This document shows, piece by piece, positions 41,311 through 51,940 of a DNA stretch of 64,000 nucleotides. Below the pieces are notes generated by a model. That model was given only the letters and a program-made list of their open reading frames with translations, was not told the DNA's origin and made no database searches. The stretch lies in the NCBI GenBank assembly GCA_963573385.1, contig CAUYLG010022197.1, positions 1-64,000 on the forward strand. The letters are read 5' to 3'. Made by a program: the position numbers and the translations under genes. This DNA is from Cacajao melanocephalus. Its lineage: Eukaryota; Chordata; Mammalia; Primates; Pitheciidae. The number at the start of each line of letters is the position of its first letter. Within the stretch, counting starts at the first letter, position 1.

Positions 41311-42626
41311 ATAGACACTAAATATAAACAATTACAGAAATGATTTTAGAACTATAACTTTTTCCCCCAAAGAAGATTTTAAATTGCTTTTGAAAGGCAC
41401 ATAGGGACTTTAGCATCTAGGATCAATTTAATCCAACTTCAAGAGCTAAAATAACTTAAAACTGAGCTCCAGTTCCTTCAAGGTCCAGTTTGAAGTTTGC
41501 ATGTGCTTCCCAAAAGACTAACAAAAGTTCCTCTTAGTTTCTCAGCTGCCTTTTCTGAAACTCACAGTTGGCAGCTACAAATTCTGAGCTAACCTCTAGG
41601 ATTTTTCCTACTCCAAGATCTTTTTTATTAGCTCTCTGATGCTTTCACCTTGACTTCTTATAAAAACATTTTGTCCAGGGCTTCTAGTTGTTGTAAATGG
41701 GCTGGTTAATCCAAATTATCTTGTCATTAGCAAAGCTGGAGTCCTGGTTTGTAGATGTCAATTTTAACATCTTGATTCTTGCTGGTTTAATAACTACACT
41801 ATAATAAAAAGTTTCTTTTATTTAAATCTAGGGACTCCAATCTCTGTTTCTTCCATTATTGTCTTGATAGCTCTCATTCACTCTGTGGTTGATGGTGGAG
41901 GGATTTCACAGTGTTACCCTCACTCCATGCACATTCCTAGAACTAACTACCTTGTAAACAATTTGCATGAATAATGGTCTGGCTATAGAATAGAGAGAGA
42001 ATGATTCAGTGAAAGAATCAGTGTTAGAGAGATGAACTGATTTTGGAGGATGCAATGGAAAAAATATTTTTATGGAAGGATAAACACTATCAAATCTTGT
42101 AGAGAGATCAGGTAGCTAAAGATGGTGATTACGGTGTTGGGCCTGGTAACTAAAAGCCAACACTATTAAAGAGAACATTTCTATAAAGAATACCCTAGAA
42201 TAAATAATAGATGAGGAGTTGGATGCAGCGTAGATTGTTTAAGAAATCAAGTTATGAAAGAAAATAGAAAATAGGTGGTATTTTGGTAAGAAGAAGAGTC
42301 AAGGAGAGATTTAGTTACTGTTTGCTTTTAGCAGGGGCCCTTTCGAAAATGTTTGCAGACTGAGGGAAAGACACTAGCAAAGAAAGGCTTAAAGACTAGA
42401 CTGCAGGCGCAAGTAAAATTGACTGAACCGAGTCTTGGTGAAGACAGAAAAAAAAAAGGAGCAAAGATAAACTTTCTGCTGAAACACAGGAGTACAAAGT
42501 AGGGATAAAGGAAGAGATTTATAAATGCCCAGATGAAGGCCAAGGGGGTGGGAATTAGAGGAATGCAGTTCTGATAACTTTTATTTCTGTGGTCTGTAAA
42601 AGGAAAGATCAGTTTAAGTGTAAGTA
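41311..42626. other. Unassigned spacer
   Basis: No gene or confident repeat. Confidence 0.4.
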
Positions 42627-42726
42627 CATTCATGCATTGCTTAATGATAGGAAATAAATTCTGAGAAATGTGTTATTAGGCAATTATCATTGTGTGAACA
42701 GTGTACTTACAAAAACCCAGATAGTA

Positions 42727-42765
42727 TAGTCTTCCACACACCTAGGCTAAATGGTATATAGCCTA
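42727..42765 (+). repeat. 39-bp exact duplication, copy 1
   Basis: Identical over 39 bases to 43855-43893 (starts TAGTCTTCCACACACC). Confidence 0.95.
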
Positions 42766-43068
42766 TACAAACCTGTACAGCATGTTACTGCATTGATAAT
42801 GTAGGCAACTGTAATACATGGTATTTGTGTATCTAAACATATTGAAGATATAGTAAAAATACTAAAAATACTGCATAAACGATTTTTTTAAAAGGTACAC
42901 CTGTATAGTGCACTTACCATGAATAGGGTTTGTATGACTAGAAATTGCTCTGAGTCAGAAAGTTGTGAGTGAATGTGAAGACCTTGAACATTACTACACA
43001 CTACTGTAGACTTTATAAACACTGTATACTTACTTAGATTACACTAAATATATAAAAAATATTTTTCT

Positions 43069-43310
43069 GGCTGGGTATGGTGACTTGTACCTGTAGTCCT
43101 AGCACTTTGGGAGGCCGAGGTGGGAAGATTGCTTGATTTTTGATTAGGGTATTGGGCCTCATAACTGTTTTACATGCATGTCTCAGTCCATTTTTATTTC
43201 TGCAAAATTTTTATTTCTATAAAACTCAGGAGTTCAAGACTGCAATAAGCTATGATCCCACCACTGCACTCTAGCCTTGGCATCACAGTGAGACTCTCTT
43301 AAAAAAAAAT
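43069..43310 (+). mobile_element. Alu with internal deletion and foreign filler
   Basis: Alu start GGCTGGGTATGGTGACTTGT and an A-tail at 43302-43310. After GGAAGATTGCTTGA, about 88 bases (43137-43224) of non-Alu sequence intervene. Alu then resumes at CTCAGGAGTTCAAGAC and jumps to the distal right arm, losing more than 100 bases. Confidence 0.85.
43162..43206 (+). repeat. 45-bp filler copied from 44716-44760
   Basis: 43 of 45 bases match 44716-44760, in the same orientation, inside the Alu. Confidence 0.93.
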
Positions 43311-43854
43311 TTAAAATTAAAACATAAAGAATGTTATTTCTTCAATAATAAACTCACCCTAGCTTACTGTAAGTTTTTTTCACCTTATAAACTTTTTTTA
43401 CTCTTTTGTAATAATACTGAGCTTAAAACACAAATATGCTGTACAGCTGTACAAAAATACTTTATAGCCTTCCTGTATAATTTTTTTGTATTAATTTTTT
43501 AAATTTACTTGTAAAACCTTTTAGTTAAAAACTAAGCCACAAATGAAGACATTAGCCTAGACCTAAACAGGGTCAGGATAATCAATATTACTATCTTCTA
43601 CCTCCACATCTTATCCCACTGGAAGGTCTTCAGGGGTAATAATATATATAGAAAGAACTGTCATCTCCTATGATAACAATGCCTTCTTCTGGATGACCTC
43701 CTGAAGGACCTGCCTGAGGCTGTTTTAGGTAACTTTAAAAAAAATAAGTAAAAGGAGTACACTCTAAAATAATGATAAAATACAAGAAATTCATAAAAAA
43801 GAAACAGTTATTTATCACCAAGTATTATGTATTGTACTGACTGGGAGTACAGGT

Positions 43855-43893
43855 TAGTCTTCCACACACCTAGGCTAAATGGTATATAGCCTA
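43855..43893 (+). repeat. 39-bp exact duplication, copy 2
   Basis: Second copy of 42727-42765, near the 3' end of the same transposon, where the family layout does not have it. Confidence 0.93.
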
Positions 43894-44399
43894 AATATAT
43901 CATTTATATATAGTATATAGGCTAAATGTGATGAACAGCAGCTTCATCACAAACACGTGACTATTATGTTGCCTATGACATTACAATGGTTAAGATGTCA
44001 CAAGGTGATAGGAATTTTTCAGCCCCATTATAATTTCATGGGGCCACCATTGTAATTTCATCGACTGAAATGTTAAGGTGCATGAGTGGAGTCCACCTAT
44101 CTTTCACCAGTTACTTTCCCTTTAATACCTGCAACACACACTTTTATTGTACCTTATTATTGTCCTCTTCTCACTGGCTTTAGAGTGCAGCATTAGAAAA
44201 CTTTTTCATAGTCCTGCAACAATCTTCCATCTAATATCTCACAAATTTCTCATTTCCTTTTCCCCCTCAGTAAGTATTTTGGAGAATCTGACTATAAAGA
44301 CTCTGTAGGTTGGCCACTTACTGATATGAAGGTGTAGGAGGACAAGTACTTTCTCTTACCTTAATGAATGCCAAATAATTTCATCAATTGGTTCCTTTT

Positions 44400-44510
44400 A
44401 TCCCATCTTTTCTTATAAATGGAAACTCCACAAGAGCAATGGCTGTGTTATGTACCCTGTCAAGGTGTAGCAAATATTGGGAGTGTTTAATAAATAATAA
44501 ATGGGAATGA
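44400..44510 (+). mobile_element. L2 3' end remnant
   Basis: GGAAACTCCACAAGAGCAAT and GTGTTTAATAAATAATAAAT resemble the L2 terminus. Confidence 0.5.
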
Positions 44511-44679
44511 AATCCCCAAATAATAAAACAGACTATAACCCTATCAATTGCTGCTAGTGATGCAGAGGCTGCACTTAAAACTACCAAAGGAAAAGAAAAA
44601 AAGACATCCTTAACCATAATGCCCAGAAATGTAAGTTACATTTTGGTAAATATTTTCCAGCAAAAGAATAGCACTATGT

Positions 44680-44730
44680 ACTCACTGAGTATTCACAATG
44701 TGCCCAAAATTGTGCTAACTGCTTTACATG
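44680..44730 (-). mobile_element. MIR, antisense, left part
   Basis: ATTGTGCTAACTGCTTTACATG is MIR-like in reverse. It continues after the LTR at about 45146 (GCATTATCTCATTTCATTCT), so the LTR split an older MIR. Confidence 0.6.
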
Positions 44731-45145
44731 CAAGTCTCAGTCCATTTTTATTTCTGCAAAGAATACCTGAGGCTGGGTAATTTATAAAGAGGCTATTTTG
44801 CTCATGGTTTTGTAGGCTGTACAAAAGCATGGCACTATCAGTTGCCGGTGAGGGCTTCAGGCTGGATCCTCTTATGGCTGAAGGCAAAGGGGAGATGGTG
44901 TGCAATCACACAGCAAGAGAGGAAGTGAGAGAGAAGAGGAAGGCACCAGGCTCTTTTTAACAACCAGCTCTCTGGGAACTGATACAGTGAAAACAATGGT
45001 TACTATGTGGATGGCACCAAGCCATTTATGAAGGATTCTGTATCATGACCCCGACGTCTTTTTATTAGGTCCCACCTCTAACATTGGAGGTTAAATTTCA
45101 ATATGAGATTTGCAGGGGTCAAATAAATCATCTCCAAAATATAGC
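44731..45145 (-). mobile_element. MST-type LTR (ERVL-MaLR), antisense
   Basis: GAATACCTGAGGCTGGGTAA, TTTATAAAGAGGC, GGCTGAAGGCAAAGGGGAG, AACAACCAGCTCTCTGGGAA and TCCCACCTCTAACATTGG follow the reversed MST/THE1 order. Solo LTR inside a MIR. Confidence 0.8.
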
Positions 45146-45310
45146 AGTGCATTATCTCATTTCATTCTTGCTACTTTCAGTTCCTAAAAATTTATCTTCT
45201 ATTTGATTCACAGCAACATGAGAAAGTACCAATAATATCCACATCTTAAAATGAAACAAATGAGAATTCAATAGATTAAATAGGATGCCCAAGTTTGTTC
45301 AAACCCTCAG
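45146..45310 (-). mobile_element. MIR, antisense, right part
   Basis: Continuation of the MIR at 44680-44730, with AAATGAAACAAATGAGAATT. Confidence 0.5.
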
Positions 45311-47415
45311 TTTTCAGAGTCACCAGCCAACAATGTTATTCACAATGCTATACAGTCTTCTCCTCAACTTAGCACCTATATGACTTGAATAATAATACTT
45401 TTCCTTATAAAATTATGAGGAATCATATCATTTGATGGTTTAATAATACAAATCCTCACCTGTGCAAGGCAGGCAAGTATTATTGGTCAAAGCATAAAGA
45501 TGGAGTTTAATGAACAGTAGTTATTCAAGAATCAGAAATGAAGCATGTCCTCTTGTTTGATTTCAGCTTTGTATTCAACATTTGAGCAATGATATATTTA
45601 ATAGGACAACTGCTAATGGTAGAAAACTTGTTCGGTATTTAAAGTAACATTACTAAAGAGACAATATTCTGCTTTGTATATTAAAATATTAATTTCTTTT
45701 AACTTTGTTGCCTAATAATTTGGTCAGATTATAAGAGAAGGAAGTGAAGTGGTCAAAAAGTCAGTGAAAAATTTTATGATAGACATTATAAACTATGACC
45801 ATTGTATATTGCACAATTCTGCATTTTAAATGTTTTCAAAAATTCATGCTGTAACTAAACTTAAGAAAATAATTTATACGTAAACTTTCTCTTAGCATTC
45901 ACGCAGATCATCCTGTGTTACCAAACATTACTTGGAGAAGTAGCTATAAAGAGATAAAATTTGAGAAAATAATATAAAAATAGTTATGTTTGTTACACAA
46001 CCCAGCCTCTTTAGAATATAGTGTTAATTTTTAGAAACCAGGCTTCAATCAACATCAAATATATGGTATTGTGGTTATGAGAAAAATATATCTTTGATCA
46101 GGGTTTCAAGTTTATATTTATCAAGCACCTCACAAAATTCTCTTTGTTTAAATGTTTATCACTTTCTGTTACAGAATGCTGCTACACAAAAAATATCAAT
46201 TAGAATACGAAGCAATTATGAAAACCAAATAGAAAAATAGTTGCAGTAAAATTAAGAGTATGGAATTTTAACCAGAAGCAATTCTTAGTGTTTATATATT
46301 AAAAAGATTTAACATGAAAGGCTTACTTTATCACGGTATGTGCCAAAATTACCTAATATTTCTTTTTCCAGAGATAATTTATGTCACTTCAAAATCACAT
46401 ACCAATGTGAACAGAGAAGGAGAAGAGATGGCATATAAAAAGAGGAAGAGTAGTGAGAAAGCTATTTTTTTTAATTTCTTCCTAAATAGCTTCTAATATA
46501 TGCTTGAATGAATATATACATACATTTTTCTCCTTTTTTAAGCCATTAAATCTCATTAAGAACTGTCTCATAGTTTTTTTTAAGAGATTTCAAATGAAAG
46601 TAATATTATTTTTTAAAAGCCTGCAGTACAGACTCATTATCTCTGCTTATTTGAAAACAAAAATTAGAAATAAAAATTTTAAAAACCTCTGATATGTAAT
46701 ACTCTGCAAAGACTAAAGAAAATATAATTTTCAAATATTTGCAACTGAATTTTAAGAAATACTAGTTCATTTCAAAAACCTAATTAGGCATACTATAGTC
46801 TCTTATAAACTACTGGTTGTAGTACAACAAATAGTTCACTATAAATGAGTTTAAGCACAAATCATATATCATATACTATATGAAATAGAAAAGACATATA
46901 GATATGATTAGTGTCTTTCAAGAACATCCCTAGAAACCTAAAAGAACATAGCAACTTATACACCATTTTAAAAATAAATAAAAATAGGGATATTATCTAA
47001 AAATTGTAATTAAATTTTATTTCTGAAGTAATGAACGAAAAACTGTTAAGAACTGATGTACTACACAATGACATTGATACTATGTTAAAATGATTCATAG
47101 AAGGCAGTCAAGACAGAGATTTAGAAATATTTTATTAGAAAAGTAATGCACATTCTTTGTAACATCAGCTTTTATTTCTGTGTACTATATGAACTCCCCA
47201 AAACCATTCTCCAAAATCAATCATTTAAAACTCATTCATGTATTTTATGATGCATCCTACAAAAAAAGACTAAAAAGCAGGCAATAATGACTATAAAACA
47301 CAGCCTAATTACAGAAAAGTTAATCTATTTTTATATGAAAACATTTTGAAACCAATTTTGTGTTTATTGAAGAATTTTTCTCATGCATATTATCCAAGAG
47401 TTTTTTCTGTCAGAG
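45311..47415. other. Unassigned AT-rich DNA
   Basis: About 2.1 kb with no gene and no repeat I can name. Open frames at 46314-46496 and 46504-46692 are short and lysine/asparagine-rich, as expected of AT-rich noncoding DNA. Confidence 0.5.
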
Positions 47416-48125
47416 TGTTAGTTTCTTAGGATTGCTATAACAAATTACCACAAACTGGGTACCTTAAAACTGCAGAAATACTTTCTCTCACTGTTCTGGA
47501 GGCTAGAAGTACAAAATCATGTTAGCAGGGTTGGCAACTGCTGGAACTTTGAGGGAGTTTCTATTCTACGCTTTTTTCCTATCTTCTGATGGTTGCCACG
47601 ATGTTATCACTCCAATCGCTGCCTCCAGCTCCATGTGGCATTCTCCCGTGTCTCTATCTTCTCTCTCTCTTTTTTTTTTGTTTCTTTGGTTTGAGACAGT
47701 ATCATTCTATTGCTCAGACTAGAGTGCAGTGAAGCGATCTCGGCTCACTGCAACCTCCACCTCCCGGGTTTGTCTTCTGGGTAGCTGAGATTACAGGCAC
47801 ACACCACCATGCCTGGCTAATTTCCGTATTTTTAGTAGAGATGGGTTTTCACCATGTTGGCAAGGCTGGTCTTGAACTCCTGGGCCTTAAGTGACTCACC
47901 CAGCTTGGCCTCCCAAAGTGCTGGGATTACAGGCATTAGCCACCACGCCCGCACTGTCTTCTCTTATGAGGAACACCAGTCATATTGGATTAAGGCTCCA
48001 GCATAACCTCATCTTAGCCACCTACAATCGCAAATAACAGTATTTCCGAATAAGGTCACATTCTGAGGCTCTAGGAAGTACATGAATTTTGGGGGGACAC
48101 TTTTAAACCCAGTGCATTCAGTTTC
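47416..48125 (-). mobile_element. MLT1-type LTR, antisense, split by an Alu
   Basis: GTGTTAGTTTCTTAGGATTG, ACAAATTACCACAAACTGGG and CTCACTGTTCTGGAGGCTAG open the reversed LTR. After the Alu (47667-47953) it resumes with CACCAGTCATATTGGATTAA and AAGGTCACATTCTGAGG. Confidence 0.78.
47667..47953 (-). mobile_element. AluS-like element, antisense
   Basis: T-run, GAGACAGTATCATTCTATTG, and the reversed arms to GCATTAGCCACCACGCCCGC. Inserted in the MLT1 LTR. TCTTCTCT occurs on both sides. Confidence 0.92.
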
Positions 48126-48739
48126 TATTTAACATAAAAAATAAGTCCCATACTATACAGGATGAAAAAATGACTTATGAAATAGGCGAATGATTGTTGA
48201 ATATACAAATGTGATCTTTTATTTTCCAATCACATACAGGAATAAGAATTGTTTGGGAATATGTTTCATTAACAAATATGTGTAACATCCAAAGAAAAAA
48301 TTATACATTGTTCAAGTAAGATTCAGGGAATTAACCTAGGTGCATTCTCTTGTTTCTATTTCAAGCATATTGTTCTCCAGGTTTTTTTTTTCTAATTCTG
48401 ATTTCCTTGTAGGATTATTCACATTTAAATAAAGCCTTTAAAGTAGAAGTAGTAAACAAGCTTGGTTACTAAAGTTAAATATTACAAGGTAGATAAAATA
48501 AGACTGAGGTAAATTCATGTATTTAATTCTTATCTATTTTGTCCATACAGTTATGCTGATACTTCATTCACTTGGATTCACCAACTTAAAATTTGTAACC
48601 ATAATGGAGAATCTTTTCTTTGTATTTGAAAAAAGTGTACTGAGCAAACTAATAGTATAAATATGATTTCAAGGTTAACTATTTAAGATAATATTTATTT
48701 ATATGTACCGTTAATCAACATGTCCCCTTCCTTACCTCA

Positions 48740-49030
48740 TGTACCCTTTGACTAATTATCTCTGACTCATCCTTCAGGTCACAATTCAAGTATCATGTTC
48801 TCATACCTGGTTTCTGACAACAGATAAAATACTTACTAAATGGTCTTACAGTACCATTTATGATTTGTTGTAATATTTACCATGGTGTCCATTTTATATT
48901 GACTTTTGTGATTATAACTAACATAATTTTCCTCTACTAAACTCTATAGGACATGTACTGTGGGCCTTGTATATTGTACTTACCTTTGCTTTTCTAAACA
49001 AATCAGTACTTGCTGAATAACTGAATAAAT
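48740..49030 (+). mobile_element. L2 3' end, sense
   Basis: TCATCCTTCAGGTCACAATT, AGTACCATTTATGATTTG, CTATAGGACATGTACTGTGG and TACTTGCTGAATAACTGAAT follow the order of the L2 3' region. Confidence 0.65.
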
Positions 49031-49998
49031 TAGAAGTACACATTACATATAAAAAGTGGACATGTGAATTATGAATCAATCTCATCAATTTGTTAAAGAA
49101 TCTTCTACCAAGTACTCTTTTCCTAAATAAACTTTTATACTTATTACAGTTACCATATCTTTGTAACAACATTAACGGAGCATTGATTTTACCATATTAA
49201 ATAGACAGTTTTCTATCTCAAATAGACTTGGCTGAATTACTTCAATTAGCTCAAATGAAAAATACAAGATTCTAATAAGAGATTTTATTACTTACTAAAG
49301 GCATTGTGAGCTATTATTAAAATACAATTGACATGAAATATAAATGTTGTGAAACAATTCTCTGTAAGGATTTTACATTTTTACTTTGGAGTATATGAGC
49401 AAAATGGCCCATATCATACTGAAAATTCCCTTTAAAATAATAGACTGTAATTTGAAAAATGAAATTTTAGCAGTATAACACACATTTAAACTCATCTTTT
49501 AAAATTTGTAAAAAGCCTACATTTGAGAAAGCTATAATAATTATTCACAAGTAGGGACATTAAAATTCATTCCATAATCATCATTATTTGAGCCAGAGAA
49601 AGACTGTTGCAGATTGGAATATCTAAATTCAAAATTTAGGACATGCAGGTATGATTATATATCTTTGACAGCTTGAGTTTACATAATTAGATAAACACAA
49701 CATAGTTATTATTTTTTTTTAAATTTCCCGGCCAGAGGAAGGATTGCATTTCAAGTGCCCAATATGATGCAAAGATTAACACGTTTCCAGTTTTGAGATG
49801 CTGCTGCTCCCTGAGTAGAACTTTCTCTGTCATGCTAATATTTCCTACAGTTTCCTTTTGAGGAAGAAAAATGCTAAATGCTATCAATTTTCAGACTGTC
49901 CCACACTTAAACCTTTATCAAGACATTCAGGAACATAACATCAGTAAAGATTAGAGAAATTGTGAGAAAAAAAATTTGAAGAATAAGATGATGGCAAT
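49031..49998 (-). other. METTL15: Probable METTL15 3' UTR and downstream DNA
   Basis: Directly follows the METTL15 stop codon on the minus strand. A minus-strand AATAAA (plus-strand TTTATT) lies at 49284-49289, about 710 bases after the stop, and is a candidate polyadenylation signal. No cleavage site can be confirmed from sequence alone. Confidence 0.45.
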
Positions 49999-50441
49999 TT
50001 ATAATTTGATAGCTGCTCTAAGCTTGGCTGAGCGCCCTCTGGGGTTATCTTGTACATCCTGAAATTGTGGACTAAGTACCTTCTTGTGTATCAATTCCCA
50101 CATTAAAGGAGCTCTTCTCATGGAGACTTCCATGTTTTCGTGATCTGAACCCAATTGCGATGCTTTCATCACTTGCTGTCTAACACTTAGGTTAAACCTT
50201 TCTGTCATGCTTATTCCAAGCAAAAATCTTTTGACGATGCGATCCTCTAGTGAATGGAAGGAGAGGGCAACAAGACGACCACCAGGTCTCAGAAACTTCT
50301 GAGCTGTCTTCAGTCCTGTGTGGAGTTCATTGAGCTCATTGTTTACAAATATGCGAAGAGCCTGGAAAGTCTTGGTGGCAATATGAGTAGATCGCTGTAG
50401 CAAGTCTTTTCGTGCATAAATGGCAGAGGGAGGAAATGCAC
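49999..50441 (-). CDS. METTL15: METTL15, terminal coding exon (partial gene)
   Basis: METTL15 is the mitochondrial SAM-dependent methyltransferase that makes N4-methylcytidine in 12S rRNA and supports assembly of the small mitoribosomal subunit; it is the animal counterpart of bacterial RsmH. This exon encodes the last ~147 residues (the family protein is about 400 long) and ends in TAA at 50001-49999. Family motifs are visible: SFHSLEDR at exon residues 61-68 and [12 protein letters not shown] near the C-terminus (133-144). The exon begins inside a Gly codon (G|GT), so an upstream exon supplies the first base. The longer open frame continuing to 50499 is intron read-through, not the true start. 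No frameshift or premature stop is seen. A processed pseudogene is ruled out by the flanking splice acceptor, but a duplicated genomic copy cannot be excluded. The SAM-binding N-terminal part lies outside the window or in exons I could not find. Confidence 0.9.
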
Positions 50442-50480
50442 CTAGGAATGGATTTTGTAAAGATAGAAAAAGAGGACCAG
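50442..50480 (-). other. METTL15: 3' splice site of the METTL15 terminal exon
   Basis: On the minus strand a pyrimidine-rich stretch (TCCTCTTTTTCTATCTTTAC) is followed by CCATTCCTAG and then the exon. AG occupies 50443-50442. The position agrees with where METTL15 homology begins (Gly-Ala-Phe-Pro-Pro). Confidence 0.85.
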
Positions 50481-50481
50481 T

Positions 50482-50659
50482 AACATTAATATTTTTCATT
50501 GTAAATCTAAAGAGTTGTGTAGTTGTATGTATATTTAGTGAACTAAGTTTTCTTAGACAATTGGTGGTGACATTTCATTCATTCTTCCCCCTCTCATTAC
50601 CAAGCATTCTTCTAAGGTTTAAAACTATGTGGCCAAAAAACCTTTCGTAACTCATAAGG
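50482..50659 (-). other. METTL15: METTL15 intron sequence
   Basis: Upstream of the splice acceptor. No repeat recognised. Confidence 0.5.
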
Positions 50660-51940
50660 ATAACTGAAGTTGAACAATGAGCACAGAAAGAGAAATGGTG
50701 GAAGCATATTTAAAGAAATAATAAGAAAACCCTTCTCAAATTTGGTGAAAAACATTAACTCATAGATGCTCAATGAACCACAAATATAGTAAACAAAAAA
50801 GGCTACACATAGGCACATCATAAAACTACTATAACCAAAGATAACAACAACAAAAAAATCATGCCAATAGAAAAGAAAATTCATTACATAAAGAAGAACA
50901 AAAACATTATTAACAGCTAATTTTTTATGAGCACAATGGAGGCCAGAAGATAGTGGAATAATATAAACAGTGTTGAGAAGAGAACTCTGTTTACTAAGAA
51001 GGCTAAGTATAAGATATTTATCCAAAAATAAAGGTTCAAAGACATTTTAAAGAAAAAATAGTGAGATAATCCATTGCTAACAGGTCTGCACTCAAGAAAT
51101 TGAAAGAATATGCCAGGTGATCATTTGCATATACAGATGGGAATGAAGTAATAAGGTCATAGCTATAAAACATTTTTGAAATAAATTAAAGACTCATATA
51201 AATGGAAAACTACTGTATGTTCAATGATTAGAAGATGGCAATACTACTCAAACTGACCTAAGATCAATATAATCCCTATCAGAATTCCAGCTGACTTCTT
51301 TGTACAAATTAACAAGCTGATTTTAAAATTCATATAGCATTGCAAGGCACCCAGAAAAGCCCAAATAATCTTGAAAAAAAAATAATAAAGTAGCAGGACT
51401 TACATTTATGAATTTCAAAGATTACAAAGCAATGATAAGACAGTGTGGTCCTGGCATAGCAAAAGACATAGAGAACAAAATAATGTAATTGAGAGTCAAG
51501 AAATAAAACCATACAAATACAGTCAACTAATTTTTGACAAGAGTGCCAAGACCGTTCGGTTGGGAAAAGTCTTTTGAACAAATGATGCTGAGACTACTGA
51601 ATAGCCACATGTAAAAGAATGTAATTAGACTCTTACATCACATACAAAAACAAACTCAAAATGGATCAAATACCTAACTGTAAAAATACAAACTATAAAA
51701 CCCTTAGAATAAAATATAAGGCTAAATCTTCCTGACTTTGAATTTTGCAGAAGATTCTTAGATATGACATCAAAATCGTAAACAACAAAAGAAAAAAATA
51801 GATAAATTGAACTTCATCAAAATTAAAAACCTTTCTCATTCAAAGAACGCCATCAAGAAATGAAAGACAACTCAGAGAATGGGAAAAAATTTGCAAATCA
51901 TATGTCTAGTAAGGAACATGTATCTGGCATATATAAAATA
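50660..51940 (+). mobile_element. Old sense L1M with ORF1 and distal ORF2 parts
   Basis: About 50930-51130 resembles the end of L1M ORF1 (CAATGGAGGCCAGAAGATAG, GGAATAATATAAACAG). From about 51180 the sequence is distal ORF2 (AAGATGGCAATACTACTCAA, AAGCCCAAATAATCTTG, ACAGTGTGGTCCTGGCATAG). The intervening ORF2 portion is missing. Lies antisense to METTL15 in its intron. Confidence 0.65.

Larger units (their letters stand above)
42627..44088 (+). mobile_element. Tigger-group DNA transposon (Tigger3/4-like), internally rearranged
   Basis: The left end CATTCATGCATTGCTTAATG and the right end ..TGTTAAGGTGCATGAG form decayed terminal inverted repeats. The middle has AACATGCTGTACAG-type and GGAAGGTCTTCAGGGGTAAT / CTCCTATGATAACAATGCC segments. 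The latter looks like reversed transposase coding sequence. Interrupted by an Alu at 43069-43310 and carrying an internal 39-bp duplication. Confidence 0.72.

Noticed and set aside
50442..50499. N-terminal extension of the METTL15 open frame starting with Met at 50499
   Set aside because: The extension lies upstream of a good splice acceptor and has no family similarity; homology starts at the AG boundary.
50420..50650. Plus-strand open frame overlapping the METTL15 exon
   Set aside because: A shadow of the exon and intron on the other strand, with no independent support.
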